Notes under the pieces: generated by a model
The model's input: only the letters and a program-made list of their open reading frames with translations
Databases searched by the model: none
What the model was told of the DNA's origin: nothing
Shown here: piece after piece, positions 1-7,425 of the stretch
How positions within the stretch are numbered: the first letter of the stretch is position 1
Layout of the letters: each line of letters begins with the position of its first letter
Source of the DNA: an uncultured Lachnospiraceae bacterium
GTDB lineage: Bacteria > Bacillota > Clostridia > Lachnospirales > Lachnospiraceae
Direction of reading: 5' to 3'
DNA: 8,155 nucleotides
Assembly: GCA_900313745.1 (NCBI GenBank)
Contig: OMSM01000272.1
Span: 1-8,155 of the forward strand
Made by a program: the position numbers and the translations under genes

Positions 1-974
1 CTCTTGTAGGAGGCATCCGCCCCGACGCACAGATCAAGTGACCGCTCCAGGTCCCTCCTGGCAAGCCCCCTGACCATCGGAATGTAACCCTTCGTTACCG
101 CAAATTCCGGTGAATGGACGGCTAAGGCGATTTCCTTCGCCTGAAATCCCCGGTCCATCAGCTCTCGTACCTGGATCAGAAGGGTGTACTGACGGATCAT
201 CAGGGAGAGGATGACCTGGGGTGGCGTCTCCAGTGCCCTTAAGTCCGTGTACACAGCCATCGCCCTGTCCCTGTCTCCGCGGCCGGCCGCCCTGATCAGA
301 TCAAAGATCCTGTCCTGCGCCTGCCCGGAGGTCACGCTTCGCACGTCCGCCTCCGTGACGGTGCCGGTCTCCGCACAGTAGGAGCACAGCTTTTCCGCCT
401 CAGTGACAATATTGGTCATGTCCTCGCCGACAGTGCCAAGGAATAACGCCAGAGTTTTCCTGTCAATAGATATATCGTTCCGGGTGAACTGACTCGCCGC
501 CCATCTTTCCAGCTTATCCTGCTCGGGGGTATCGCACTCCAGCACCTCACCCGTTCTCACGATCGCCTTGTACAGGGAGCGCTTCCTGTCGATATTCTCC
601 TCGCAGAAGACAAAACTTGTCGTCTCCGGCTGGGACCCCAGATAGTCGGAAAGGGCGTCCGCCTCGGCGTTCATACCCTTCTCCCATAGTCCCGTATCCC
701 GAAGGTAGATCACCCGGCGCTCCGCGAAGAAGGGCATCGTCTCCGCAAGGTCGATGACCTCCTTCGCCGTGAAGCCGTTCCCGGAAAACCTGGTCAGGTT
801 CATCTGGCGGTCGCCGCTTCCGATCAGCTTCTCCACAATGTAGTCGGCGTTCTGGCTCCGCAGGTAGCTCTGCGGCCCGCAGACAAGATAACACGGGGAA
901 AACTCTCCCCCCTCGATCTTCCTCTTCAGTTGTCTCAGCCGGATGCTGAAGCCCGGCTTGGTCTCCTTAGCCAT
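1..974 (-). CDS. holA: DNA polymerase III subunit delta (clamp loader), 3' end cut by window edge
   Basis: Delta subunit of the DNA polymerase III clamp loader, which opens the beta sliding clamp and loads it on primed DNA in the cytoplasm. I translated the frame by hand: it is open from the ATG at 974 to the left edge, giving 324 residues starting MAKETKPGFSIRLRQLK. Delta-family signatures are visible in order: an early YLVCGPQSYLR segment, an FVFCEENIDRKRSLYK segment like the family's F-x-E-x-x-D-x-R-x-x-LYK, then GEDMTNIVTEAEKL, QDRIFDLI and the helical PPQVILSLMIRQYTLLIQ region. Family members are about 330 to 345 residues, so only a short C-terminal piece is missing. The start is set by AGGA at 981..984, six bases upstream, and lies 2 bp after the stop of the preceding gene, implying translational coupling. 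In Bacillus, holA (yqeN) lies just downstream of comEC; here one extra gene intervenes. Confidence 0.93.
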   Translation of the reverse strand, partial: MAKETKPGFSIRLRQLKRKIEGGEFSPCYLVCGPQSYLRSQNADYIVEKLIGSGDRQMNLTRFSGNGFTAKEVIDLAETMPFFAERRVIYLRDTGLWEKGMNAEADALSDYLGSQPETTSFVFCEENIDRKRSLYKAIVRTGEVLECDTPEQDKLERWAASQFTRNDISIDRKTLALFLGTVGEDMTNIVTEAEKLCSYCAETGTVTEADVRSVTSGQAQDRIFDLIRAAGRGDRDRAMAVYTDLRALETPPQVILSLMIRQYTLLIQVRELMDRGFQAKEIALAVHSPEFAVTKGYIPMVRGLARRDLERSLDLCVGADASYK

Positions 975-976
975 GG

Positions 977-1717
977 TTATTCCTGTTTAAGGCCGGCGAG
1001 CCACATCGCCGATGCTTTTCCGTCCGGGCGGATCGCGCGCATCACGGCGCCGATGTCCGGGCCTTCGGCGGTGTGGGATCCGCTCCCCCTGGCGTTGTGT
1101 ATGATCCAGTTCCCGTCCTCCCCCTTCGAGAGGAACACGAAGTGCAGCCCTTCCGCGGGCTTCTCCCGGTTATTCAGGAACATGAGTATCGCCGCATCGT
1201 GGGAGGCGAGGATACGGTCATCGGCCTCACGCGTGTAGCCGACGTCCGCTCCGAGTCCGTTCTCCTTCAGGATCTTCCGGATCGATACCGGCGAAGTCCC
1301 GAGTTTTGCCCCGGCCACCATCGCTCCTCTGGCCTCCGCCCCTGCGATGAGTTCCGGAAGGGAGACGCTCTCCCGCCCGAAGTAGGTTAAGGCATTGTAG
1401 ACCGCAATCAGGCCGCACCCGGAACGCGTCATGTCCGATCGGGCATATTTCAGCCTTGTCATCTCCGGGCTGTTCTGGTTCTCCATGAACGAGGCAGCCC
1501 TTGCCATGAACCCGAGTCCCTTCTGCGTCAGAAGCCCGCGGCTTTCCTCCCGCTTCAAGGAGATCTGGTTCTCCAGCTTTCTCGCCCCGATATCCGAAGT
1601 AAAGGTCTTGCTCTCCACGGAGAGCATCCTTCCCGTTCTGGCAAATGCACTGAGGGCCTCCATGCCGATGACGGCAAGTCTGCCCAGAACAGGCATCGCG
1701 GATTTTGCTCTGTCCAT
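977..1717 (-). CDS. C39-like cysteine peptidase-fold protein
   Basis: A 246-residue protein with a papain-like C39-type core in its C-terminal half. Visible are SGCGLIAVYNALTYFG with the candidate nucleophile Cys101, GLHFVFLS with candidate catalytic His192, and GNWIIHNA with Asn208 as a likely third residue. The Gln that usually sits six residues before the Cys is an Asp here, so activity is uncertain. The first 90 or so residues match no domain I recognise. They are charged, with only a weakly hydrophobic stretch near the N-terminus, and I see no clear signal peptide, so a cytoplasmic location is likelier. ATG 1717 is chosen because AGAGGGG lies 5 bases upstream; an in-frame GTG at 1747 would add 10 residues but has no ribosome site. 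The gene sits 41 bp after comEC and 2 bp before holA. The substrate is unknown, and a role in processing a small peptide or DNA-uptake component is only a guess. Confidence 0.68.
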   Translation of the reverse strand: MDRAKSAMPVLGRLAVIGMEALSAFARTGRMLSVESKTFTSDIGARKLENQISLKREESRGLLTQKGLGFMARAASFMENQNSPEMTRLKYARSDMTRSGCGLIAVYNALTYFGRESVSLPELIAGAEARGAMVAGAKLGTSPVSIRKILKENGLGADVGYTREADDRILASHDAAILMFLNNREKPAEGLHFVFLSKGEDGNWIIHNARGSGSHTAEGPDIGAVMRAIRPDGKASAMWLAGLKQE

Positions 1718-1722
1718 AACTG

Positions 1723-1729
1723 CCCCTCT
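1723..1729 (-). promoter_or_regulatory. Ribosome binding site deciding the start of the C39-like gene
   Basis: On the minus strand this reads AGAGGGG, 5 bases before ATG 1717. It lies inside the coding part of the longer GTG-initiated form (1747), which itself lacks a purine-rich site. This favours the shorter protein. Confidence 0.6.
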
Positions 1730-1758
1730 GAAGCATGTCTTAGGCACTGCTTGTTATT

Positions 1759-3942
1759 CTACCAGATTCCGGGCTGTCTTTCCTCATTAAATCCCCGGAT
1801 GTCCGTATGGGAGCCGTCCGTGCGCACGGTGATCTCACCGAGAAACCTGGTTTCCGCTATACTGGTTCCCTCGCTCCTAAGAAGCATCAGTGCCTCCTCG
1901 TGGGGGTGGCCGTAGGCGTTGGACATACCGCAGGAAATGACGGCGGTCTCCGCCGGAAAGAGTCTTAAGAGCTCCTCATAGGTTCCGTTCCGGCTCCCAT
2001 GGTGCGCGCACTTAAGGAGGGTGACCGGGGTCACCGACCCTCTCATTTCTGCCACGAGCTCCCTGCTCCCCTCCCCCTCCTCCAGATCCCCCGGCAGAAG
2101 CGCCGCAAAATCTCCGTACCTAAGGAGCAGCACTGCCGAGGAATCGTTGGGATCCTCGTAATACCCCTCCTTTTCGGGGTGAAGGCAGAAAAGAGAAAGT
2201 CCTCCGTTCCTTATGCAGCCGCCCGAGGAGATTCCCGTCACCGGGATTTTTCGCCTCCCGGCCGCCTCCGACGCCTCTTCGATAAGCCCGGTGTACGCCG
2301 GGCAGTCCCTCGCGATATCCGGGATAAGGATCCCGCCAAAACTGATCCCGCAGCCCTCGTCCTCAAGAAGTGCGAGCGTCCCGTTCATGTGGTCGGCATC
2401 CCCGTGGGTGATGATCCAGAAATCGATGCGGTCCACGCCGTAGTACCTGAGCAGAGGCAGGATCTGCCTCGTTCCGGTATCCTCCCTGTCCGAGCTTCCC
2501 CCGTCGATAAGTATCGCGGACTCTCCGGTACGGATAAGTATCCCGTCGCCCTGCCCTACGTCGATAAAATGGATCTCCAGTCCTGGCACCGCTCTCCGGG
2601 AGAACAGCATCATTGCCCCCGCGATCATCATCACCTTTGTGATGTAGGTCATTTTCCGGTGCAGCAGCAGATATACGATGAGAAGGCTTATATAAAGCGC
2701 GCACACCGGGAGAGAGCCGGCTCCCGGGGATGCGGTGCTCCCGGGGATACTCCCGGCGATAAGGCAGAGCCGGTCATAGAAGCGCAGTATATAGTGCGGC
2801 ACTTTCCCGACCGCTGCTCCCAGCGGCGCATAAACCGCACCCGCTGCGACGGAGAGAAAGCCGGTAAGCATCAGTACCCCGGACAGCGGTATCGCGAGCA
2901 GATTCACCGCGGCGGAAGCCAGGGGAAAGGTATAGTACGTCCGAAGATAAACCGGCAGCAGGGCCGCCGGGACAGCAGCTGCCTTCATCAGGCGCCCCTC
3001 CATCGCCGGATAAAGCGATGTTACCGCAAGTACGCAGCCGAAGGAATAATAAAACCCGCTGCCAAGGAGCGCTCCGGGATTTGCTGCCGCGATCATCGCG
3101 CCTGCTATTCCAAGGGCGGTCAGGGAGTCGTACGTCCTTCCCGCAAGTTTTGACAGAAGGTAGACCGCGAACATAATCACCGCCCTTGCGGCCGGGACGG
3201 CGAAGCCGGTGAGCGCGCCGAAGAACACCACTGCCGCGCCGGAGAGAGCGCAGGATAACGCTTCCCCGGACTTCTTCCGGATGAGCCGGTATATCCCCAT
3301 TCCGACAAAACTGACATGCAGCCCGCTTACGACGAGGATATGGCTTAAGGACTGCGACTGGTAGAGTTCCTTTCTCTCCCGGTCGAGATCCCCCTTGTCG
3401 CCGAGGAGCACTGCCTTCATTGTCCCGGAATCCGGCTCCGTGAAGATCCGGTCCAGAATGCCTGACAAGGCCCTCCTTAACCGGTACAGCGCATCCGCGG
3501 CAGCACTCCGCCTTCCATCCGAAGCGGTGATCCGGCACCCCGGCATTCGGAACGCTATGCCGACCGATCGGTAATAGGAAAGCGCGTCGAACTCCCCGTG
3601 GTTCGTCGCCCGCCGGAAGCAGTACACTTTTCCCTCCGCGCGCACTGCCGCGCCGACCGGGCAGAGAATATCCTCGTTATCCGGAACCGGGATGCCGACG
3701 AGAATCGCTCCGGAGATACTCCTCCCATCCCGATAATCCTCCGGGCCGTCATAAAGCGTCACATTGCCAAGGGTGATCCAGAGAGTATCCTCCTTTCTCT
3801 CCTTCGAGCGGATCACTCCCTCCGCGGCCAGGTTTTTCCTGTCCAGGTCAATGAAGGGGTCCGGGGCCTGTCCCTTATTCCGGGCGGCCGCGCAGACGAT
3901 AAGAACAACGAAAAGACTAAAAAGCGCAAGGGGCCTTCTCAC
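1759..3942 (-). CDS. comEC: ComEC/Rec2 DNA-uptake channel protein
   Basis: Polytopic membrane protein forming the channel through which single-stranded DNA enters during transformation. It has 727 residues from GTG 3942, or 734 from TTG 3963. Numbered from the TTG, a first membrane helix lies near residues 11 to 27, followed by an extracytoplasmic DUF4131-like domain (about 30 to 170). The Competence-domain membrane core (about 190 to 440) contains SLSHILVVSGLHVSF at 205 to 219. A metallo-beta-lactamase-type domain (about 462 to 725) has FIDVGQGDG (466), LIDGG (485), THGDADH (519), LPGDLEEGE (623), HHGS (654) and NAYGHPH (682). All expected metal-site motifs are present, so the putative nuclease domain looks intact. 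Length is normal for the family. GTG 3942 has a perfect AGGAGG (3947..3952) but short 4-base spacing. TTG 3963 has GGGGAGG with better spacing, but buried in a hairpin arm. The gene looks functional and complete. Confidence 0.96.
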   Translation of the reverse strand: MRRPLALFSLFVVLIVCAAARNKGQAPDPFIDLDRKNLAAEGVIRSKERKEDTLWITLGNVTLYDGPEDYRDGRSISGAILVGIPVPDNEDILCPVGAAVRAEGKVYCFRRATNHGEFDALSYYRSVGIAFRMPGCRITASDGRRSAAADALYRLRRALSGILDRIFTEPDSGTMKAVLLGDKGDLDRERKELYQSQSLSHILVVSGLHVSFVGMGIYRLIRKKSGEALSCALSGAAVVFFGALTGFAVPAARAVIMFAVYLLSKLAGRTYDSLTALGIAGAMIAAANPGALLGSGFYYSFGCVLAVTSLYPAMEGRLMKAAAVPAALLPVYLRTYYTFPLASAAVNLLAIPLSGVLMLTGFLSVAAGAVYAPLGAAVGKVPHYILRFYDRLCLIAGSIPGSTASPGAGSLPVCALYISLLIVYLLLHRKMTYITKVMMIAGAMMLFSRRAVPGLEIHFIDVGQGDGILIRTGESAILIDGGSSDREDTGTRQILPLLRYYGVDRIDFWIITHGDADHMNGTLALLEDEGCGISFGGILIPDIARDCPAYTGLIEEASEAAGRRKIPVTGISSGGCIRNGGLSLFCLHPEKEGYYEDPNDSSAVLLLRYGDFAALLPGDLEEGEGSRELVAEMRGSVTPVTLLKCAHHGSRNGTYEELLRLFPAETAVISCGMSNAYGHPHEEALMLLRSEGTSIAETRFLGEITVRTDGSHTDIRGFNEERQPGIW

Positions 3943-3968
3943 TCTTCCTCCTGGGTACGACAAAGCAC

Positions 3969-3999
3969 GCCTCCCCGGACGCAGAACTGCCCGGGAGGC
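3969..3999 (-). promoter_or_regulatory. Stem-loop upstream of comEC that covers a ribosome binding site
   Basis: Seven perfect G+C-rich pairs (3969..3975 with 3993..3999) extend with one C-C mismatch and two more pairs (3977..3978 with 3990..3991), closing a loop of about 11 bases. On the minus-strand RNA the 3' arm contains GGGGAGG (3971..3977), which is the ribosome site for the alternative TTG start at 3963. Folding would hide it. The bases after the stem are GTGCTTTGTCG, too poor in T for a standard intrinsic terminator. Translational control of comEC is an inference. Confidence 0.5.
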
Positions 4000-4018
4000 T
4001 TAAGACATCAGCGATTTG

Positions 4019-4043
4019 ACTGACCTCCGCGGCGGAGGTCAGT
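4019..4043 (-). promoter_or_regulatory. Perfect 12-bp inverted repeat overlapping the stop of the GerMN gene
   Basis: Arms 4019..4030 and 4032..4043 are exact reverse complements around a single base at 4031. In RNA this would be a strong hairpin with a minimal loop. The TGA stop of the GerMN gene (4039..4041) lies in the first arm. On the minus strand the following bases are CAAATCGC, so it is not a standard terminator; on the plus strand it is followed by TTTT, but no plus-strand gene ends there. It may be an mRNA 3'-end stabiliser, a processing site or a partial terminator that lowers comEC expression. Confidence 0.6.
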
Positions 4044-5052
4044 TTTCCAGGAGACTTAAGTTGCGCTCGTAGACCGTGCGCAGTGACATGGTTTCAAGAA
4101 ATACGGCCGTGGTATCGCCGTCGATGGAGAGCTGCACCTTGTTGACGTTCTTCAGCTCGGTAAGGGAATTGACCAGGGAGTACACCGCGACGTCGGGACG
4201 GACGGCGTAGGGCTCGGTCAGGAAAGCGCTGTCCAGGTTCACGTAGCAGACTCCGTCCCTGGCGGTCACGCTAAGGATCCTTGTCTCGGGATTTAATGTG
4301 GGATAGAATTCCTCGCTGTTGGGGCCCTTTAACAGTTCCTCCACCACCAGCTTCTCCATTGCGATATTACTGTTGTAAATCACGGTGCGCCCCACCTTGA
4401 TGAGGCCTGTTCCTTCCTCGTTCGCGAAATACAGCTGGAGCTTCGCCTTCTCGTAGGCATTGACATCCTTTCCAAGATTAAACACAAACATCTCCGGGGT
4501 CATGCTTCCCACAGGATTGCCGTTTTCCCCGAGAAGCGGCTCCCCTTCCACGGTAAACGAGACGGTCTTGATGCCCTTGACCTGGCAGAGAGTGTTGACG
4601 ATCGCCGCGCGGACGAGAATCTCGTCCGTACTCTCCAGAAGCCGGTAATCCGCACTGACGTCCAGTGTAAGGGCGCCGTTGTTGATGGTCCTTCCCACAA
4701 CGTCAAACCCTGCGGCAGGTGCGGAAGCCGCGGTCTCTCCCGCATCGGAGAGCTTCCCGATGAGCTCGTCCACCCTTGCCGCCGACGAGGCGTTCTCCGG
4801 GTCGTAACCCACGGGCATAAGCGCAGTTTTGTCCTTGTTGATGTAATAAAGGGTGATCTCCGGCGTATGCGCTTCCCCGCTTCCGGCGCCGCCGGTTCCG
4901 AAGGGCACTGCGCACCCGGCAAGAATGGTAAGGACGAGCGCCGCGGCGGCAAACACCGCAGCAAACCTTCTCTTCGCGGGGGCGGCACCTTCAGGACTGT
5001 TCTTTTCCGGTTCCGCCGCTATTCTGATGTGATCCCTGTTTTTCCCTGTCAT
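4039..5052 (-). CDS. Lipoprotein with two tandem GerMN domains
   Basis: Predicted envelope lipoprotein of 337 residues. An unusually long charged N-region ends in KRR and is followed by a hydrophobic stretch and the lipobox LAGC, giving lipidated Cys47. Two GerMN domains follow, at about 65 to 176 and 205 to 326. Each opens with a strand such as ITLYYINKD or LQLYFANEE and has the conserved helix (RVDELIGKL; LVVEELLKGP); the second also has SLVNSLTELKNVNKVQLSIDG. GerMN domains occur in Bacillus GerM and actinobacterial LpqB and are thought to bind protein or cell-wall partners. ATG 5052 lies 1 bp after the kinase stop (TGAAATG), with GGAAG nearby. An ATG at 5109 would overlap the kinase by 56 bp and put more charged sequence ahead of the signal, so it is disfavoured. 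The context suggests a partner of the kinase, as LpqB is of MtrB; this is inference. Confidence 0.85.
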   Translation of the reverse strand: MTGKNRDHIRIAAEPEKNSPEGAAPAKRRFAAVFAAAALVLTILAGCAVPFGTGGAGSGEAHTPEITLYYINKDKTALMPVGYDPENASSAARVDELIGKLSDAGETAASAPAAGFDVVGRTINNGALTLDVSADYRLLESTDEILVRAAIVNTLCQVKGIKTVSFTVEGEPLLGENGNPVGSMTPEMFVFNLGKDVNAYEKAKLQLYFANEEGTGLIKVGRTVIYNSNIAMEKLVVEELLKGPNSEEFYPTLNPETRILSVTARDGVCYVNLDSAFLTEPYAVRPDVAVYSLVNSLTELKNVNKVQLSIDGDTTAVFLETMSLRTVYERNLSLLEN

Positions 5053-5053
5053 T

Positions 5054-6667
5054 TCAGGCTTCCGTATGTGCACTGCTGTTCGCGTTTTTCCTGGCCTGCA
5101 GGCCTGCATGCCTCCTCGCGGATCCCTTCACAGGCCTGGAGACGGAGGCATCGAAGCGCATGTTCTCCGCCGGCGTGGGCTCCTTGATGTAGGTCAGGGG
5201 AATGCTCACGGTAAAAACTGATCCCTCGCCCGGCCTGCTCGTCACATCGATGGTTCCCCTGTGCAGAAGAACCGCGTTCCTCGCGATGGAAAGTCCGAGC
5301 CCCGTGCCGCTGACCTCCCTCGAGCGGGATTTATCCACCCGGTAGAACCGGTCGTAGATCAGTTCCAGGGAGTCCTCCGGAATTCCGATGCCCGTGTCCT
5401 CCACCTTCACCGTGAAGTTCTGCCTGTCCGCATCCAGGGTGACAATAACCTTTCCATGTTCGCGGTTGTATTTCACCGCGTTCTCGATGAGATTGGTCAG
5501 GATCAGCGAGAATTTGACCTCGTCCACCTCGGCGGTAACAGGGCACTCGCTGACCAGGGTCAGCTCCACGTCCCTCTTCTCCGCCAGGGGCCTGATCCTC
5601 CTTAAGATGATCTCGGTCAGGGCGTTGATGTCCAGGGAGCTGATGTTCATCGCCACTGCCTTGCTGTCCATCCGGACAAGGCTTAAGAGGTCGCCGATGA
5701 TCTTGTTCTCCCTGTCGATCTCCTTCGCGATGTCCTCCATGAACTCCCTGTACATCTCCGGAGGGACATTGTCCTCGGCAAGAAGCGAATCCGCCAGCAC
5801 CTTCATCGAGGTCATCGGCGTCTTCAGCTCGTGGGATACGTTGGATACGAATTCCTCGCGGCTCTCGTCCAGGACCCGGTCCCTGGCCAGGACCCGGTTG
5901 AATGCCTCGACGATTGCCTGGGTCTCGACGTAGGAATTCACCGGCTCCACACTCCCGGAAAAGCCGGACCGGACCTCCCCGGCCGCGCGGACAAGTCTGC
6001 GGAAGGGCCGGACAAGCATTCCGGAAAGAAGAAGCGCCATGGAGAAGACCACAAGGAGCATGATGGTCTCCAGGAGCAGTCCCCTTCGGGAGAGCACCTC
6101 TCTGGTCGCGGCGATCGAGTCCGTGGAGACGCTGGTAAGAAGGACGCCGCGCACCCTCTCCTCCACTGTCTTGCTGGAGTAATCCCCTGCCTCAAGGGAG
6201 GCGGTCTCCACGATGGGCGTGGTAAGCTCGATATATCCGTTGTTCTTGTCGTAGAGGGAGACCGTGCCGTCGCTCCCGTACTTGAGGCATCGGACAATCT
6301 CCTCCGTCACTATGGTTTTGCCCTCGGAGATGCCATAGGTGTCCTTCACGACCTTAAGTCCGGCATTGATTACCAGAACCCTCCCGTCATTCAGGGTGGA
6401 AAACTGGTCAAGCTCGGCGTTTATGGATTCGGAGGAGGGATCGCTCAGATAGTCATAGTAGATGAGATGATTGGCGAGAACCTTCATCTGCGTCCGGACG
6501 TCGGACATCCTCTGGTTCACCGCCCGCATCTCATAGCTTGAGACGAGGCCGATATGGATTACCGCGCAGGGTATGCTGCCCACGATGAGGATGATCAGGA
6601 AAATCCTGATCCTCATCGAGCGCATAAACCGCGACCTGCGGTACATCTGCTTAAGACGTTCAATCAT
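5054..6667 (-). CDS. Membrane sensor histidine kinase (WalK/MtrB-like, no PAS domain)
   Basis: Sensor kinase of 537 residues that should autophosphorylate and pass phosphate to the regulator encoded just upstream. Membrane helix 1 is at about 22 to 42. An extracytoplasmic sensor region of roughly 150 residues follows, then helix 2 at about 197 to 219 and a HAMP segment. The DHp domain has FVSNVSHELKTP with phospho-acceptor His279. The ATPase domain has the N box NLIENAVKYN (Asn396), DTGIGIP (Asp424), DRFYRVD (439) and GTGLGLSI (454), all intact. HAMP runs directly into DHp, leaving no room for the PAS domain of Bacillus WalK; the layout is closer to MtrB. A tail of about 45 basic, low-complexity residues follows the ATPase domain. 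ATG 6667 overlaps the regulator stop as ATGA, so translation is coupled. A GTG at 6700 would add 11 residues and is less likely. Confidence 0.94.
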   Translation of the reverse strand: MIERLKQMYRRSRFMRSMRIRIFLIILIVGSIPCAVIHIGLVSSYEMRAVNQRMSDVRTQMKVLANHLIYYDYLSDPSSESINAELDQFSTLNDGRVLVINAGLKVVKDTYGISEGKTIVTEEIVRCLKYGSDGTVSLYDKNNGYIELTTPIVETASLEAGDYSSKTVEERVRGVLLTSVSTDSIAATREVLSRRGLLLETIMLLVVFSMALLLSGMLVRPFRRLVRAAGEVRSGFSGSVEPVNSYVETQAIVEAFNRVLARDRVLDESREEFVSNVSHELKTPMTSMKVLADSLLAEDNVPPEMYREFMEDIAKEIDRENKIIGDLLSLVRMDSKAVAMNISSLDINALTEIILRRIRPLAEKRDVELTLVSECPVTAEVDEVKFSLILTNLIENAVKYNREHGKVIVTLDADRQNFTVKVEDTGIGIPEDSLELIYDRFYRVDKSRSREVSGTGLGLSIARNAVLLHRGTIDVTSRPGEGSVFTVSIPLTYIKEPTPAENMRFDASVSRPVKGSARRHAGLQARKNANSSAHTEA

Positions 6668-7368
6668 GACTGGGTGCGGAAGTAGTAGCCGATGCCCCAC
6701 TTCGTCTGCACATACAAAGGTTCGGAGGGATTGGTCTCGATTTTCTCCCTCAGCCTTCGGATATGGACGTCCACGGTGCGGACGTCACCGGGGAAATCCG
6801 CGCCCCAGACGTCAGAGAGCAGTTTTTCCCTGCTGTAGACCTTGCCGGGATTGCGCACGAGAAGCTCGAGGAGCTCGAACTCCTTGGATGTGAGGTTGAC
6901 CTCCCGCTCCCCGATATAGAGCCTGCGGTTATCCACATCCAGAAGAAGGTCACCGCCCACAAGCTCGTTAATCTTCACAGCCTTCTCGCTGACGGCGCTG
7001 GACTGCCTCGCCGAGCGCCTGAGAACCGCCTTGATCCTTGCCTTGACCTCGAGGACGTTGAAGGGCTTCGTGATGTAGTCGTCCGCGCCGTAGTCCAGGC
7101 CAAGGATCTTGTCCAGATCCTCACCCCTTGCCGTGACCATGATGATCGGCACGTCGGAGAATTCCCTGATCTGCTGGCAGACCTCAAGGCCGGAGAGCTT
7201 GGGAAGCATGACATCCAGAAGAATAATGTCGTAGACGCTGTTCTTCGCCATCGCCACCGCTTCCTCACCGTCATAAGCACAGTCCGTCTCATAGCCGTCC
7301 TGCTGAAGGCTGAAACGCAGTCCCTTAACGATCAGCTTTTCATCGTCAACGATCAATACCTTCGCCAT
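6664..7368 (-). CDS. OmpR-family response regulator (WalR/VicR-like)
   Basis: DNA-binding response regulator of 234 residues. The receiver domain (1 to about 118) has the acidic pair Asp8-Asp9 in VDDE, phospho-acceptor Asp52 in LLDVMLP, Thr79 in MVTA and Lys101 in TKPF. The C-terminal winged helix (about 135 to 232) carries TSKEFELLELL, SREKLLSDVWG, the recognition segment GDVRTVDVHIRRLREKIE and the closing WGIGYYFRT. These match WalR/VicR most closely among families I know, though MtrA and PhoP types are related. It probably controls cell-envelope genes; whether it also controls the flanking com genes is unknown. ATG 7368 is preceded by a purine-rich AGGAAGGAAAG tract. Its last base pairs overlap the kinase start (ATGA), confirming a regulator-kinase pair. 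A likely promoter lies at 7501..7528. Confidence 0.95.
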   Translation of the reverse strand: MAKVLIVDDEKLIVKGLRFSLQQDGYETDCAYDGEEAVAMAKNSVYDIILLDVMLPKLSGLEVCQQIREFSDVPIIMVTARGEDLDKILGLDYGADDYITKPFNVLEVKARIKAVLRRSARQSSAVSEKAVKINELVGGDLLLDVDNRRLYIGEREVNLTSKEFELLELLVRNPGKVYSREKLLSDVWGADFPGDVRTVDVHIRRLREKIETNPSEPLYVQTKWGIGYYFRTQS

Positions 7369-7425
7369 TTACTTTCCTTCCTGCCTGAGGCTGTTCCAAA
7401 AGTCTGCCTGAAGTAAGTCATTAGT

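Noticed and set aside
547..894. Minus-strand open frame of 115 codons within holA
   Set aside because: It is out of frame with the hand-translated delta subunit, which is open through the whole region.
1999..3153. Plus-strand open frame of 384 codons opposite comEC
   Set aside because: It lies antisense to the conserved ComEC core. Its translation is Arg/Pro/His-rich without any domain motif, and it is typical of shadow frames in GC-rich DNA.
3969..4043. The two stem-loops as intrinsic terminators ending the cassette
   Set aside because: Neither is followed by a T-run on the minus strand. A T-run follows the 4019..4043 repeat only on the plus strand, where no gene ends.
5050..5109. Upstream ATG at 5109 as start of the GerMN lipoprotein
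   Set aside because: It would overlap the kinase by 56 bp and lengthen an already long N-region ahead of the lipobox. ATG 5052 directly after the kinase stop is better placed.
5831..6541. Plus-strand open frame of 236 codons opposite the kinase
   Set aside because: The opposite strand encodes intact kinase motifs, and this frame has no recognisable domain or ribosome site.
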